Counted from the first letter of the stretch, positions 24,608-33,951 are shown. The stretch: 64,000 bases of DNA from Mycobacterium sp. NS-7484 (GCF_001953975.1 NZ_MBEJ01000018.1:1-64000), one strand, 5' to 3'. Notes: generated by a model from the sequence alone, not told the origin. A program made the numbers and translations.

Positions 24608-25210
24608 TCATGGCAGCTTGATCGCCGACACGTACATGTCGACGATCGGCCGATAGAGGTCGACGTCATCGAGCTCGCTGCCCAGCACCACCGAATCGCT
24701 GGTGGCGATAAGCACCTGCGCAAAGGTCCTCGGCGGGATCAACAATGTGCCACCGAGTTTCTCGATGCCCTCGACGATGAAGGTCGCCAGCGCGTCGACC
24801 ACCTCGGATCGCTTGGCCGCGACGCGATCCCGTGAGTCCGGGTTTCTGCGGAGGTAGAGCGTGAACTCGTGGCCCAACGCGGCATGCTCGGCGCCGCGGT
24901 CCTGGCTCAGCTGGCGCCAACGCGTGGCGATCTCGTCGCGTTCGTGGACACCGACCTGCTTCGCGCTCGACATCACCTCGGCGAAGTTGTCGAAATACCG
25001 CCGCCAGTAACGGTCACTCACCGCCAGGAACAGGTCTTCCTTGGTGGCGAAGTGCTTGTAGATCGCACCTTTGGTGTAACCGGCGGCCCGCGCGATGTCG
25101 TCCAGAGTGGCTGGCGCAAAACCTCTTTCGGCGAATACCTCTTCGGCGGCATCGAGCAGCACTGAGCGGGTGTGCTCAAGTCTGCGTTCGCGGGTCCAGC
25201 GCTCAGCCAT
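24608..25210 (-). CDS. TetR-family transcriptional regulator
   Basis: This 200-residue repressor has an N-terminal helix-turn-helix (about 28-66: TLDDIARAAGYTKGAIYKHF) and a variable helical ligand domain. It is divergent from the AveC-like gene, with an ATCTGAG-N14-CTCAGAT inverted repeat just upstream of its start. It probably controls the AveC-ATPase-VWA operon and itself. The ligand is unknown. Confidence 0.9.
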   Translation of the reverse strand: MAERWTRERRLEHTRSVLLDAAEEVFAERGFAPATLDDIARAAGYTKGAIYKHFATKEDLFLAVSDRYWRRYFDNFAEVMSSAKQVGVHERDEIATRWRQLSQDRGAEHAALGHEFTLYLRRNPDSRDRVAAKRSEVVDALATFIVEGIEKLGGTLLIPPRTFAQVLIATSDSVVLGSELDDVDLYRPIVDMYVSAIKLP

Positions 25211-25229
25211 GGCAAAAGTCTGCCACAGA

Positions 25230-25257
25230 ATCTGAGTAACCTATTGGAATCTCAGAT
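25230..25257. promoter_or_regulatory. Inverted repeat between tetR and AveC-like gene
   Basis: ATCTGAG-N14-CTCAGAT has perfect 7-bp arms and lies 19 bases upstream of tetR and 76 bases before the AveC-like start. It is a plausible TetR operator for the divergent pair. Confidence 0.55.
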
Positions 25258-25333
25258 ACCGATAAGTATATTTACCGCATCGGTTGGCCGCGTTCCGCCG
25301 AATGCCTCCACGATCGCCAAGGGGAAACCGAAC

Positions 25334-26512
25334 ATGAGTGATCTGTCCAAGAAGCCCGCCGTCACCGAATCGGTCGGTGGCATCGCCGAACTCGACAAGC
25401 AGGGCCCGCCGTCGTCGAACGCGTACCGAATCTGGGCGACCGTCGGCGGCGCGTTCCTGCTGGTGACGTTGTATGTCTTCACCCGGTGGGTGACCGGGCC
25501 ATATTTCGAGTCGGTGCCGGGCGGGCCGAGCGAACCACCGATGTACATGAAGATCCCGCTGATCGCCAACGCCGTCGTGCTCTGGGTAGGTCTGCCGTTC
25601 GCGTTGTGGTTCTTCATCATTCGGCCGTGGCTGCGGGAGCGGCGCATCACGCTCGACGGCATGCTCCTGGTGTCGATGGGCCTGATGATGTTCCAGGATC
25701 CGATGCTCAACTACTACAGCACCTGGTGCACGTATAACGCGTGGCTGTTCAACCAGGGGTCATGGGCGCCGTACTTCCCGGGCTGGGTGGCGCACGAGGA
25801 ACCGGGTCATACGGTGCCCGAACCGCTGCTGACCAACGTCCCGGGCTACGCCTACGGTGTCCTGCTGCTCACCATCGTCGGCTGCGCGATCATGCGCAAG
25901 ATCAAGAACCGTTGGCCGGCGATCAGCAATCTGCGGTTGGTCTTGGTCACCTATGCGATCGCGATCGTCTTCGACTTCGTCATGGAGGCCCTGATCATGT
26001 TGCCGATCGGGTTCTACTCCTATCCCGGTGCCATCCAGTCCTTGTCGTTCAACGCCGGCACCTACTACCAGTGGCCGATCTACGAGGGCTTCATGTGGGG
26101 CGGGGTCCAGACGGCGCTTGTCTGCCTGCGCTTCTTCACCGACGACCGCGGCCGCACCCTGGTCGAACGGGGGATCGACCGGGTCCGCGGCGGGTTTGTC
26201 AAACAACAGTTCGTCCGCTTCCTGGCCATCTTCGGCGGTGTCAGCGCATGCTTCTTCCTGTTCTACAACGTTCCCGCGACCTGGCTCGGCACGCAGGCCG
26301 ATCCGTGGCCGGAGGATGTGCAGAAGCGTTCCTACTTCAATCCCGGCATCTGCGGCGAAGGGACCGACCGACCGTGCCCGAACCCCGACCTGCCGTTACC
26401 GACCCACCGTTCGGGCTACATCAATCACGAGGGTGAACTGGTCCTGCCCGAAGGCGTGACCATCCCGCCGGTCGTGCCGATCCAACGGGCGAACAACGAT
26501 GACGGTCAGTAA
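25334..26512 (+). CDS. AveC-like (spirocyclase-family) integral membrane protein
   Basis: This 392-residue protein is counted from ATG 25334, with AAGGGGA upstream. It has about seven hydrophobic segments (for example near 38-56, 80-102, 112-130, 175-192, 210-235, 258-275, 300-320). The soluble loop after segment 3 carries a conserved-looking region with WCTYNAWLFNQGSW and EEPGH. It looks like the AveC_like family, named after the avermectin spirocyclase/dehydratase. In mycobacteria such proteins are common but uncharacterised. Its stop overlaps the ATPase start by 14 bases, which argues for tight coupling with the two following genes. Confidence 0.8.
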   Translation: MSDLSKKPAVTESVGGIAELDKQGPPSSNAYRIWATVGGAFLLVTLYVFTRWVTGPYFESVPGGPSEPPMYMKIPLIANAVVLWVGLPFALWFFIIRPWLRERRITLDGMLLVSMGLMMFQDPMLNYYSTWCTYNAWLFNQGSWAPYFPGWVAHEEPGHTVPEPLLTNVPGYAYGVLLLTIVGCAIMRKIKNRWPAISNLRLVLVTYAIAIVFDFVMEALIMLPIGFYSYPGAIQSLSFNAGTYYQWPIYEGFMWGGVQTALVCLRFFTDDRGRTLVERGIDRVRGGFVKQQFVRFLAIFGGVSACFFLFYNVPATWLGTQADPWPEDVQKRSYFNPGICGEGTDRPCPNPDLPLPTHRSGYINHEGELVLPEGVTIPPVVPIQRANNDDGQ

Positions 26513-27317
26513 GATTCGGCCAATCGGCGAAGCGGGTGCCCCGTCGCCGTACTACCGGGCCGCGGGAGGGGAGATCGAGACCTTCCGGGCGGCTGCCCGC
26601 CGCGGCGCGCCGGTGTTGCTCAAAGGTCCCACCGGGTGCGGGAAGACGCGTTTCGTCGAGGCAATGGCGCACGAACTCGGTCGTGAGCTCGTCACCGTGG
26701 CCGGCCATGAGGACATGACATCGGCGGATCTGGTGGGCCGCTTCCTTTTGAAGGGCGGTGAAACCGTCTGGGTGGACGGCCCGTTGACCAGAGCGGTACG
26801 CGAGGGTGCCATCTGCTATCTCGACGAGATCGTGGAGGCGCGGCAGGACACGACGGTGGTCATCCATCCGCTCGCCGATCACCGACGCGAACTGCCCATC
26901 GACCGGCTCGGCACCACGCTGCCCGCGGCGCCGGGCTTTCAACTGGTGATCTCCTACAACCCCGGCTACCAGAGCATCCTCAAGAGCCTCAAAGACTCGA
27001 CCCGACAACGCTTTGTCGCAATCAGCCTGGACTTCCCGGCTGCCGAGATCGAGACCCAGATCGTGGCCCACGAGGCCGGGATCGACTCCACCACTGCGGA
27101 ATCGCTGGTCCGGCTCGGAAACGCCATCCGAGGTCTGGACCGCTCGGCACTGAGCGAGGTGGCGTCGACCCGCATGCTGATCCTCGCCGGCGGGCTGGTC
27201 GCCGAAGGGCTCAGTCTGCGCGACGCGATCCAGTCCGCGGTGGTGGAGGTGCTCTCGGACGATCCCGATGTGATCCGGGGTCTCGGGGAACTCGTCGAGG
27301 CCGTCCTGTCACGGTGA
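26499..27317 (+). CDS. MoxR-type AAA+ ATPase, CbbQ/NorQ subgroup
   Basis: This 272-residue ATPase has Walker A GPTGCGKT (residues about 44-51) and Walker B CYLDEI, followed by the helix-2 insert region typical of MoxR proteins. The sequence resembles CbbQ/NirQ/NorQ, chaperones that with a VWA partner remodel or metallate an enzyme: Rubisco for CbbQO, nitric oxide reductase for NorQD. It overlaps the AveC-like gene (14 bases) and the VWA gene (4 bases), so the three products probably act together. There is no Rubisco or NO reductase in the window, so the client must be different. Confidence 0.88.
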   Translation: MTVSKIRPIGEAGAPSPYYRAAGGEIETFRAAARRGAPVLLKGPTGCGKTRFVEAMAHELGRELVTVAGHEDMTSADLVGRFLLKGGETVWVDGPLTRAVREGAICYLDEIVEARQDTTVVIHPLADHRRELPIDRLGTTLPAAPGFQLVISYNPGYQSILKSLKDSTRQRFVAISLDFPAAEIETQIVAHEAGIDSTTAESLVRLGNAIRGLDRSALSEVASTRMLILAGGLVAEGLSLRDAIQSAVVEVLSDDPDVIRGLGELVEAVLSR

Positions 27318-29017
27318 GCACCGGTTACCCCGAGCCGCACCACTTTCGGTTCCTGGCCGGTTTCCTCGCCGGGCGGCCGGTCGATGTCGCCGTGGCCCGC
27401 GCAGACGAATTGGCCTACACCGACGGCCAGATCATCTTCGTGTCGGCAAATGCCGACCCGGACCGGCAGCGTCGCGAAGTGCTGGTCCAGAGTGCGCTTC
27501 TGGGAGCCGGCAGCCTCGAAGGTCAGTACGTCAAGCGGCTGCGGGCCCGGCCTGTGGCGACCCGCCGCTACCTGACGCTGGAAGGCCACCGCGTCCTTGC
27601 CGAGCTCAGCCCGCGCGTTGCCCTGGCGGCTGCGGTCTGTCCCGCCTGCGCTGCGCAGTCCACCAATTCGGAGGAATCACTGCACATTGCCTTGGGCAGA
27701 ACCACACTCGACGCACCACCGGAGTGGTTCGGGACCATCAAACCGTCCACACTGATCCGCGCCCGCATCGGCGGTGAGCCGGGGTCGCGGGCCACCGATG
27801 CCGACGTCCGGATGAACGCCGCGCAACCCGACCCGTCCGAGATGGTTCAGGACGATGACGACGACGGCGGACCGGCCGAGAAGAGCTGGATCCTCAAGCT
27901 GTTCGAGGTTCCCATCGGCGCGCAGGCGCCCGCGAGATTCTTGCGCTCGCTGTTCGGCAGTTCTCGCTCGTCCGAAAGTGAGGGTGCCGGTGCGGAGTTG
28001 GGCGTCGGATCGATCCGACGGACATCGCGCGCCGGGGTGAATGCGCGTCCCGTACCGACCCCGATTCACTTCACCGGTGCCGAGAAGCCTGTTGCAGCGC
28101 TCGCCGTCGGTGGCGCGTGGTATCCGGAATGGGATGTCTTCAGTGACCGGTATCGAGAAGAGTGGTGCCGTGTGATCGACTTTCCCGTCACCGCCACGGT
28201 CGACGTCTCAGCCGTCGGTGTGACGCGTGACGCGGTGCTGCGACGCAGACTGGCGCGAGTGGGCCTCGGTCCGAAAGTGTTGCGCGCCCGAGCCGACGGC
28301 GACGACGTGGACACCGAGGCCTTGATCGACCTGTTCGTCGATCTGCGCTCAGGCTATTCATCACCCGAGCATGTGTACACCGAGCGCCGCAAGCTCGCCC
28401 GCAATCTCGGGGTGCTCATCCTCGTCGACGCATCGGGATCGGCGACCGACGCCGACGGCGACGGCCTCGCCGTCCATGAACACCAACGCCGTGCGGCTGC
28501 GACGCTCGCCGTGACACTCGAGGAGCTCGGCGACCGCGTCGCGGTGTACGGATTTCGCTCACAGGGGCGTCGCGCGGTGCACCTGCTGGCCGTCAAGACC
28601 TTCGGCCACCGCTTCGGGGCCGCCGAACGGGCCCGGCTCAGCCGGCTGCAGCCGTACGGCTATACCCGGTTGGGGGCCGGTATCCGGGGCGCCGGAGAGA
28701 TCCTGAAAACTCAAGCCGGAACGCCGAATCGGCTGTTGATCGTGCTCTCCGACGGCTACCCCTACGACGACGGCTACGAAGGCCACTACGCTCGGGCCGA
28801 CGCCGCCAAGGCCCTCGAGGAACTCAGAGCCGATGGGGTGGCCTGCCTGTGCCTGTCCATCGGTGCGGATGCCGACGCCGACGCACTCGATCAGGTTTTC
28901 GGCGCAGCCAGTCATGCCAGTGCTGCCACGTTGGGCGAGCTGAGCCCGCGGATGGATGAGCTGTTCTTGGCGGCCTTACGTGAACTCGCCGCACCCAAAC
29001 CGGCCCGGCGAAACTAA
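27314..29017 (+). CDS. VWA-domain protein, CbbO/NorD-like
   Basis: This 567-residue protein has a variable N-terminal region, a Cys pair (CPACAAQ near 115), an acidic stretch near 175-180 (DDDDD), and a C-terminal von Willebrand A domain (about 370-560) with the MIDAS motif DASGS and the later LSDGYPYDD. The GTG start at 27314 overlaps the ATPase stop (GTGA). In known systems the VWA partner carries the ATPase ring to the client through its MIDAS metal. It closes the three-gene AveC-ATPase-VWA operon. It is convergent with the esterase gene, with 22 bases between them. Confidence 0.85.
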   Translation: MSTGYPEPHHFRFLAGFLAGRPVDVAVARADELAYTDGQIIFVSANADPDRQRREVLVQSALLGAGSLEGQYVKRLRARPVATRRYLTLEGHRVLAELSPRVALAAAVCPACAAQSTNSEESLHIALGRTTLDAPPEWFGTIKPSTLIRARIGGEPGSRATDADVRMNAAQPDPSEMVQDDDDDGGPAEKSWILKLFEVPIGAQAPARFLRSLFGSSRSSESEGAGAELGVGSIRRTSRAGVNARPVPTPIHFTGAEKPVAALAVGGAWYPEWDVFSDRYREEWCRVIDFPVTATVDVSAVGVTRDAVLRRRLARVGLGPKVLRARADGDDVDTEALIDLFVDLRSGYSSPEHVYTERRKLARNLGVLILVDASGSATDADGDGLAVHEHQRRAAATLAVTLEELGDRVAVYGFRSQGRRAVHLLAVKTFGHRFGAAERARLSRLQPYGYTRLGAGIRGAGEILKTQAGTPNRLLIVLSDGYPYDDGYEGHYARADAAKALEELRADGVACLCLSIGADADADALDQVFGAASHASAATLGELSPRMDELFLAALRELAAPKPARRN

Positions 29018-29039
29018 TTTCGGCCCAGTTACTTCTCAG

Positions 29040-30263
29040 CTATTTCCGCGCCGCCCAGACCCGCGCCCACGTCAGGAACTTCGCGACCGCATCGGCCGTG
29101 TAGTGCCCGCGTGGTGAACCGAAGAAGTCGAACGCGTGCTGGGCATGCGGAATCTCGGCATAGATCACCGGTGACTTCGACACGTTGCGCAGGGCTTCGA
29201 CGAACTCACGACCCTCGACCACCGGGATGAGTGAGTCGTTGGTCCCGTGCAACACGAAAAACGGTGGGGCGTCGGGGTGGACGAGGGTGATCGGTGAGGC
29301 GTCGCGGTACACCTGGTCGTCGGTGCCCAGCGGAATCTTGACGATCAGCCGTTCCAGGATCTCCATGAACTCGGCCCGGCCGGGGCCGGTGGTGGAAAAC
29401 CAGTCGTAACGGCCGTAGACCGGCACCGCGGCGGCCACCGAGGTGTCGGCATCCTCGAAACCCGGCTGCCACTTGGGATCGTTGGGGGTCAGCGCGGCCA
29501 GCGCCGTCAGATGCCCGCCTGCCGATCCACCGGTGATGCAGACCGCGTCGGGGTCACCGCCGTACTCGGCGATGTTCTCCTTCACCCAGGCCAGCGCCCG
29601 CTTCACGTCGATGATGTGGTTGGGCCACGGGTGCCGCGGGCTGATGCGGTAGCCGATCGACACGCAGATCCAGCCCTGCTCGGCCAGGTAGCTCATCAGG
29701 GGATAGGACTGCGGCCGGCGCATACCGATCATCCAGGCCCCGCCCGGAACCTGCAGCAGCACCGGGGCCTTGCCGTCCCGCGGTAGGTCCGGGCGCATCC
29801 AGATATCGGCCAGGTTGGCCCGGTGCGGGCCGTAATGCACGGTCTCACGTGCGTAGCGGCGCCGGCTCATCGACGTGGAGTACACCTCGCCGCGGCGCAA
29901 CGGCCGCAGGGCCGCGGGATACTCCTCGGCCAGGGCCTCGTGTACCGGATCTTCGAAATACGGCCGGGATTGCACGTTGCGCCGGTGCACCAGCACCAAC
30001 AACGCCCAGGAGGTTGCCTTGAGCAGCAACGAGATTCGTCCACCCGTGGAGCGGTAATCGCCGCGGATGGCGCGTCGCACCGCATCCAGCGCCGACACCG
30101 TGATCACCAGCGGCGCGTTCTCCGAGGTCGGCCAACCGAACGCGAAGGCCGGAATGGTGCTGTAACCCTTGCGGCCGAGCGGTTTCACTGCGTTCGCAGC
30201 ATTGAGGAACTCGGCGGCCGCCGTGAGCAGTCGCCTTCTCAGACCGGGTTGGCGTTCAGCCAT
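29040..30263 (-). CDS. lipO: Esterase/lipase, LipO-like
   Basis: This 407-residue alpha/beta hydrolase has PGGAWMIG (oxyanion hole), GGSAGGH (nucleophile), and late Asp and His in HGTNDSLIP and HAQHAFD. A hydrophobic stretch near 80-95 may anchor it. It overlaps the upstream acyl-CoA synthetase gene by eight bases. The order acyltransferase, fadD, lip matches Rv1428c-fadD12-lipO of M. tuberculosis as I remember it; the symbol is assigned on that basis. It probably hydrolyses a lipid ester linked to the operon's acyl-CoA chemistry. Confidence 0.75.
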   Translation of the reverse strand: MAERQPGLRRRLLTAAAEFLNAANAVKPLGRKGYSTIPAFAFGWPTSENAPLVITVSALDAVRRAIRGDYRSTGGRISLLLKATSWALLVLVHRRNVQSRPYFEDPVHEALAEEYPAALRPLRRGEVYSTSMSRRRYARETVHYGPHRANLADIWMRPDLPRDGKAPVLLQVPGGAWMIGMRRPQSYPLMSYLAEQGWICVSIGYRISPRHPWPNHIIDVKRALAWVKENIAEYGGDPDAVCITGGSAGGHLTALAALTPNDPKWQPGFEDADTSVAAAVPVYGRYDWFSTTGPGRAEFMEILERLIVKIPLGTDDQVYRDASPITLVHPDAPPFFVLHGTNDSLIPVVEGREFVEALRNVSKSPVIYAEIPHAQHAFDFFGSPRGHYTADAVAKFLTWARVWAARK

Positions 30264-31902
30264 TCACCTTCTCCTGGAGCGCGCGTCGGTCGATCTTGCC
30301 GGTGCTGTTGCGCGGCAACTCGTCGAGGACGGCGATCTCCCGCGGCACCTTGTAATTGGCCAGGTTCTCTCGAACATACGCTTTCAAGTCATCCGGGCTG
30401 GTGGGGGCGTCGGAGCCGGACAGCACCACAAACGCCGCCAGCCGCTGCCCGAACTGCTCGTCGTCGACACCGATCACCGCGGCCTCGGCAACCTCGGGAT
30501 GGCCGGCCAGGACCTTCTCCACCTCGATCGGGTACACGTTCTCGCCGCCGGAGACGATCATCTCGTCATCGCGGCCGACCACGAACAACCGACCCGCCTC
30601 GTCCAGATAGCCGACATCGCCCGAGGACATGAACCCGTCGTGGAATTGCTTGGTGGTGCCGGAGGTGTAGCCGTCGAACTGTGTCGAGTTGCGTACGTAG
30701 ATGGTGCCCACCTCGCCGGTGGGAACCTCGTTGAACTCGGCGTCCAGAATGCGGATCTCGGTGCCCTCGGCGGGTTTCCCCGCAGTATCGGGCGCGGCGC
30801 GCAGATCGGCAGGTGTCGCGGTGGCGATCATGCCGGCCTCGGTGGCGTTGTAGTTGTTGTAGATGATGTCGCCGAACCGGTCCATGAACGCGGTGACGAC
30901 GTCGGGACGCATCCGCGAACCCGACGCCGCGGCGAACCGCAGCGAGCGACCGTCATAGCGGCGCAACACATTCTCGGGCAGTTCCATGATCCGGTCGAAC
31001 ATCACCGGCACCACACACAGGCCCTTGGCCCGGTGCCGGTCGACGAGCTCGAGGGTGGCTTCCGGATCGAACTTGCGTCGGGTGACGATCGTGCAGGCCA
31101 TCGACGCCGCGAAGGCCAGCTGGGAGAAACCCCAGGCGTGGAACATCGGCGCAACGATCACCACCCGCTCCTCGGTGTGCCACGGGGTGCGGTCCAGGAT
31201 CGACTTGAGCACTTCCGGCCCACCACCGGAATGCTTGGCGCCCTTGGGTGTTCCGGTCGTTCCCGACGTCAGAAGGATCACTTTGCTTTTCTCGCTCGAG
31301 CGCCGCGGCTCGGTCCCGCGATGTTCTTCGACCAGCTTGGCGACCGTGACGTCGTGCACGTGGGTGTCGGTCCAGGCCACGATCCGGGTGGTCGACGGGC
31401 GGTCCGCCAGTGCGCGGTCGACGATCTCGGCGAACTCCTCGTCGTAGATGACGGCATCCACCGACTCGCGTTCGACCACCTCGGCCATCGCCGGGCCGGC
31501 GAACGAGGTGTTGAGCAGCAGCACGTCGGCACCGATGCGGTTCGCGGCGATCAGCGACAGCACGAAGCCACGGTGGTTACGGGCCATGATGCCCAGCACC
31601 TTCGGCTCACCGGCCGGCAAGGCCTGCAGGCCGGCCGCCAAGGCGTCGGCCTGCTGGTCGACCTGTTGCCAGGTCAGCGTGCCGAGTTCGTCGACCAGGC
31701 CCGGCCGATTCGGGCACCGTTGTGCGGCGGCCGCGAAACCTGAAGTGACACTCATGTTCTCGCGAGCCATCGCGGCAGCGATGCGCAGATACTTGTCCGG
31801 CCGCATCGGCGCGATCAACCCGGCCCGGCGCATGGTGGTGACCATCCCGACGGCATCGGTGACCCGGTCCAGCGGCCCGGTCAGCAGATCAAGAGGTCCC
31901 AC
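30256..31902 (-). CDS. fadD12: Acyl-CoA synthetase, FadD12-like
   Basis: This 548-residue adenylate-forming enzyme has the ATP-binding P-loop LTSGTTGTPKGAKH, the YNATEAG motif (A5-like), the YTSGDVGYLDE region and the C-terminal catalytic Lys in NSTGKIDRRAL. It activates fatty or related acids to acyl-CoA through acyl-AMP. It starts at GTG 31902, three bases after the acyltransferase gene. Gene order supports FadD12, but FadD paralogues are many and orthology was not tested. Confidence 0.85.
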   Translation of the reverse strand: MGPLDLLTGPLDRVTDAVGMVTTMRRAGLIAPMRPDKYLRIAAAMARENMSVTSGFAAAAQRCPNRPGLVDELGTLTWQQVDQQADALAAGLQALPAGEPKVLGIMARNHRGFVLSLIAANRIGADVLLLNTSFAGPAMAEVVERESVDAVIYDEEFAEIVDRALADRPSTTRIVAWTDTHVHDVTVAKLVEEHRGTEPRRSSEKSKVILLTSGTTGTPKGAKHSGGGPEVLKSILDRTPWHTEERVVIVAPMFHAWGFSQLAFAASMACTIVTRRKFDPEATLELVDRHRAKGLCVVPVMFDRIMELPENVLRRYDGRSLRFAAASGSRMRPDVVTAFMDRFGDIIYNNYNATEAGMIATATPADLRAAPDTAGKPAEGTEIRILDAEFNEVPTGEVGTIYVRNSTQFDGYTSGTTKQFHDGFMSSGDVGYLDEAGRLFVVGRDDEMIVSGGENVYPIEVEKVLAGHPEVAEAAVIGVDDEQFGQRLAAFVVLSGSDAPTSPDDLKAYVRENLANYKVPREIAVLDELPRNSTGKIDRRALQEKVNG

Positions 31903-31905
31903 GGT

Positions 31906-32715
31906 TCAGCCGATCACCGGGAACCGACGCTGTTCGGCCAACTCATCGAGGGCCCGCTGCATGACCCGACGGACATGAGCGTCGACCTCGTCGATGTCCG
32001 GGTCGTCGCCGAACTCGGCAATGATGTCGATCGGCGGCAGCGTCTTCATCACGATCTTGGACGGCAACGGCACATTGAGCGGAAGTACCGCCGACAGGCC
32101 GAACGGGAAGCCGAAGGAGACCGGCACGATCTTGGTGCGGGCCAGGCGTGCGATGGGGCCGAGTGCCTTGGCCACCCCCGTACCCCGGGACAGGAAGAAG
32201 TGAGTTTCCTGACCGCCGATTCCGACCATGGGCACGATCGGTACGCCGGCGTTGATCGCGGCCTTGACATAACCGGTGCGGCCGGCGAAGTCGATCTGGT
32301 TGGCCGAGAGGGTGGGCCGGTACACGTCGTAGTCACCGCCGGGGAACACGACGACGACACCGCCCGAGCGCAGGGCCTCGTCGGCGTTCTCGTGGTTGGC
32401 CCGGATGAAGCCGGTCTTCTTGAAGAAGGCCGCCGTCGGTCCGGTCATCAACATGTCGTGACTGAGGGTGTACACCGGCCGTTCGTAGCCGAACTTCTCG
32501 TAGAAACCCGTGGCGAATACCGGAACGTCCAACGCGAACAAGCCACCGGAATGGTTCGACACCACCAGCGCGCCGCCGTTGGGAAAACTGTCCAACCCAC
32601 GGACCTCGGCACGGTGATAGCCCTTGATCAGCGGCCGCAGGAAGCCCATGACCTTCTCGGTCAGACCCGGATCCCACTTCGTGATTTCGGACGGGTCGAT
32701 GTCGGTTGCGGCCAC
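31906..32715 (-). CDS. Lysophospholipid/acylglycerol acyltransferase (PlsC-like)
   Basis: This 269-residue acyltransferase has NHSGGLFALD at the catalytic His block and FPGGDYDVYR at the substrate block, as in DGAT-like members of the PlsC superfamily. The His-Asp spacing is longer than the classical H-x4-D. It is the first gene of the acyltransferase-fadD-lip operon and may use the acyl-CoA made by the next gene. It resembles Rv1428c-type proteins. GTG 32715 follows a TCAGGGGGA ribosome site. Confidence 0.82.
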   Translation of the reverse strand: MAATDIDPSEITKWDPGLTEKVMGFLRPLIKGYHRAEVRGLDSFPNGGALVVSNHSGGLFALDVPVFATGFYEKFGYERPVYTLSHDMLMTGPTAAFFKKTGFIRANHENADEALRSGGVVVVFPGGDYDVYRPTLSANQIDFAGRTGYVKAAINAGVPIVPMVGIGGQETHFFLSRGTGVAKALGPIARLARTKIVPVSFGFPFGLSAVLPLNVPLPSKIVMKTLPPIDIIAEFGDDPDIDEVDAHVRRVMQRALDELAEQRRFPVIG

Positions 32716-32859
32716 AGAGTCCCCCTGAGGTGAAATGAAACGTGTTCTAGTTTGCCCAGTGTACCCAGGTCGGGGGCAAAAAACCGATTCGCGCTCAAAG
32801 TTCTTGCACCCGATATCGGATTGCCGCCGTCAATACTTTCAAACTTCCCGTCCGGTAAG

Positions 32860-32874
32860 ACTAGTTCCACTAGT
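32860..32874. promoter_or_regulatory. Repeated ACTAGT sites upstream of toxin-antitoxin pair
   Basis: ACTAGT-tcc-ACTAGT is two copies of a 6-bp palindrome in tandem, followed by a weaker GACTGGT. It lies 25 bases before the antitoxin start, where Phd-type autoregulation is expected. The 32716-32898 gap holds no other feature that I can see. Confidence 0.55.
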
Positions 32875-32898
32875 CCGACTGGTTCTAAACTCGGCTGG

Positions 32899-33135
32899 AT
32901 GAAGACCGTCACCAGCACGGAGGCGAAAGCCAAGCTGAACGCCCTTCTGGCCGAGGTCGAGGCGACTGGGGTCTCCGTCACGATCACGTCCCATGGCCGC
33001 CCCGTCGCCGTGCTATCCCCAGTTGCTCCGCGGGGGCGGACCTTCGGGCAGTTCCCCGGCATCCAGATCCCGCAAGACTTCGACGAGCCGCTGCCACCTG
33101 GCGAACTCGACGCGTGGGAGGGCCTCAGCTCGTGA
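32899..33135 (+). CDS. Phd/YefM-type antitoxin
   Basis: This 78-residue protein starts MKTVTSTEAKAKLNALLAEV, the typical Phd fold N-terminus that binds DNA as a dimer. The region VTITSHGRPVAVL is the conserved second part, and the C-terminal tail (DEPLPPGELDAWEG) would block the PIN toxin. The stop overlaps the toxin start (GTGA). Confidence 0.87.
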   Translation: MKTVTSTEAKAKLNALLAEVEATGVSVTITSHGRPVAVLSPVAPRGRTFGQFPGIQIPQDFDEPLPPGELDAWEGLSS

Positions 33136-33527
33136 CCGCGATTCTTCTCGACACCAACGCGGTGCTGTGGCTGGTGAAGTCACCGGACCAGGTGCTGCCG
33201 GCGGCTCTGAACATCCTGGAAGATCCGACGAACGCGTTATTTGTTTCTGCGGCTTCGGCGTGGGAAATCGCGACAAAGACGCGCCTTGGCCGACTCGATG
33301 GCACCGCGCTGCTCTCGAGCTGGTCGGACATTCTTGAGGCGATGGGAGCCGTGGATCTGCCGATCGATTCGGCGGACGCTGCGCTGGCCGGCCAACTCAA
33401 CTGGGAGCACCGTGATCCATTCGACCGCATGATCGTCGCTCAGGCCATGCGTCGAGGGCTCACGATTGCCACCAGTGACAAGGAAATTCGCGAGGGGGCG
33501 ATCACCCCCGTCATCATCACCCGTTGA
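33132..33527 (+). CDS. PIN-domain toxin (VapC-like, Phd-paired)
   Basis: This 131-residue PIN ribonuclease starts at GTG 33132. Acidic residues appear in LLDTNAVLW, SAWEIATK and RDPFDRMIVAQA, the pattern of the PIN group paired with Phd antitoxins. It is a different subfamily from the vapC at 5609, so the two modules were acquired separately. Confidence 0.88.
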   Translation: MTAILLDTNAVLWLVKSPDQVLPAALNILEDPTNALFVSAASAWEIATKTRLGRLDGTALLSSWSDILEAMGAVDLPIDSADAALAGQLNWEHRDPFDRMIVAQAMRRGLTIATSDKEIREGAITPVIITR

Positions 33528-33576
33528 TTCTCCGGACCAGCTACGGCCACCTGCGGCTTCGTCGTCGTGCGATTGT

Positions 33577-33951
33577 TCAAGTGGTAGGCGGTATTTCAAG
33601 CGGATGTTGGCTCAACGGATCGACCACGATCCACGCAGTTTTCATCGGTTCGATCGAACGGTTGAGCTGGAGAATGCTTTCGATGTCACCCTCAAGCACC
33701 ATGTACGCCGCACGATTCGCCTTGTCGTAGAACTCTTTCATGCCGTCGATGCTCCGAAACACCGGAAAGAACCGAACGCCGCTGCGCTCGAGCAGAAACA
33801 ACTTTTGGCGGCCGTCCTTCGTATCGCCAAAGGGTGTCGAATACCAGACTTTGGTTTCGAGAGGGACTGCCTCCGGTCCAGGGCCGCGCATGCCGCGGTC
33901 AGTGATTCCCGGAGTTGCGGGCAGCCCGTCGCTCGAATCAGGCACTGACAT
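33577..33951 (-). CDS. Hypothetical protein (SseB-like region)
   Basis: This 124-residue protein has a proline-rich start and a compact region from about residue 35 (WYSTPFGDT, then FPVFRSIDGMKEFYDKA) that resembles the SseB-type N-terminal fold. No function is known. The start could be shorter. It is convergent with the PIN gene and divergent from nat. Codon use looks like the neighbours but the support is moderate. Confidence 0.55.
   Translation of the reverse strand: MSVPDSSDGLPATPGITDRGMRGPGPEAVPLETKVWYSTPFGDTKDGRQKLFLLERSGVRFFPVFRSIDGMKEFYDKANRAAYMVLEGDIESILQLNRSIEPMKTAWIVVDPLSQHPLEIPPTT

Noticed and set aside
25172..25333. Upstream extension of the AveC-like gene to 25172
   Set aside because: The extension would cross the tetR start and the operator palindrome and is not family-like; ATG 25334 has a good ribosome site.
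26499..29017. Rubisco or nitric oxide reductase maturation genes
   Set aside because: The ATPase and VWA proteins resemble CbbQO/NorQD, but no cbbL/S or norB/C genes occur nearby, so those client assignments are unsupported.
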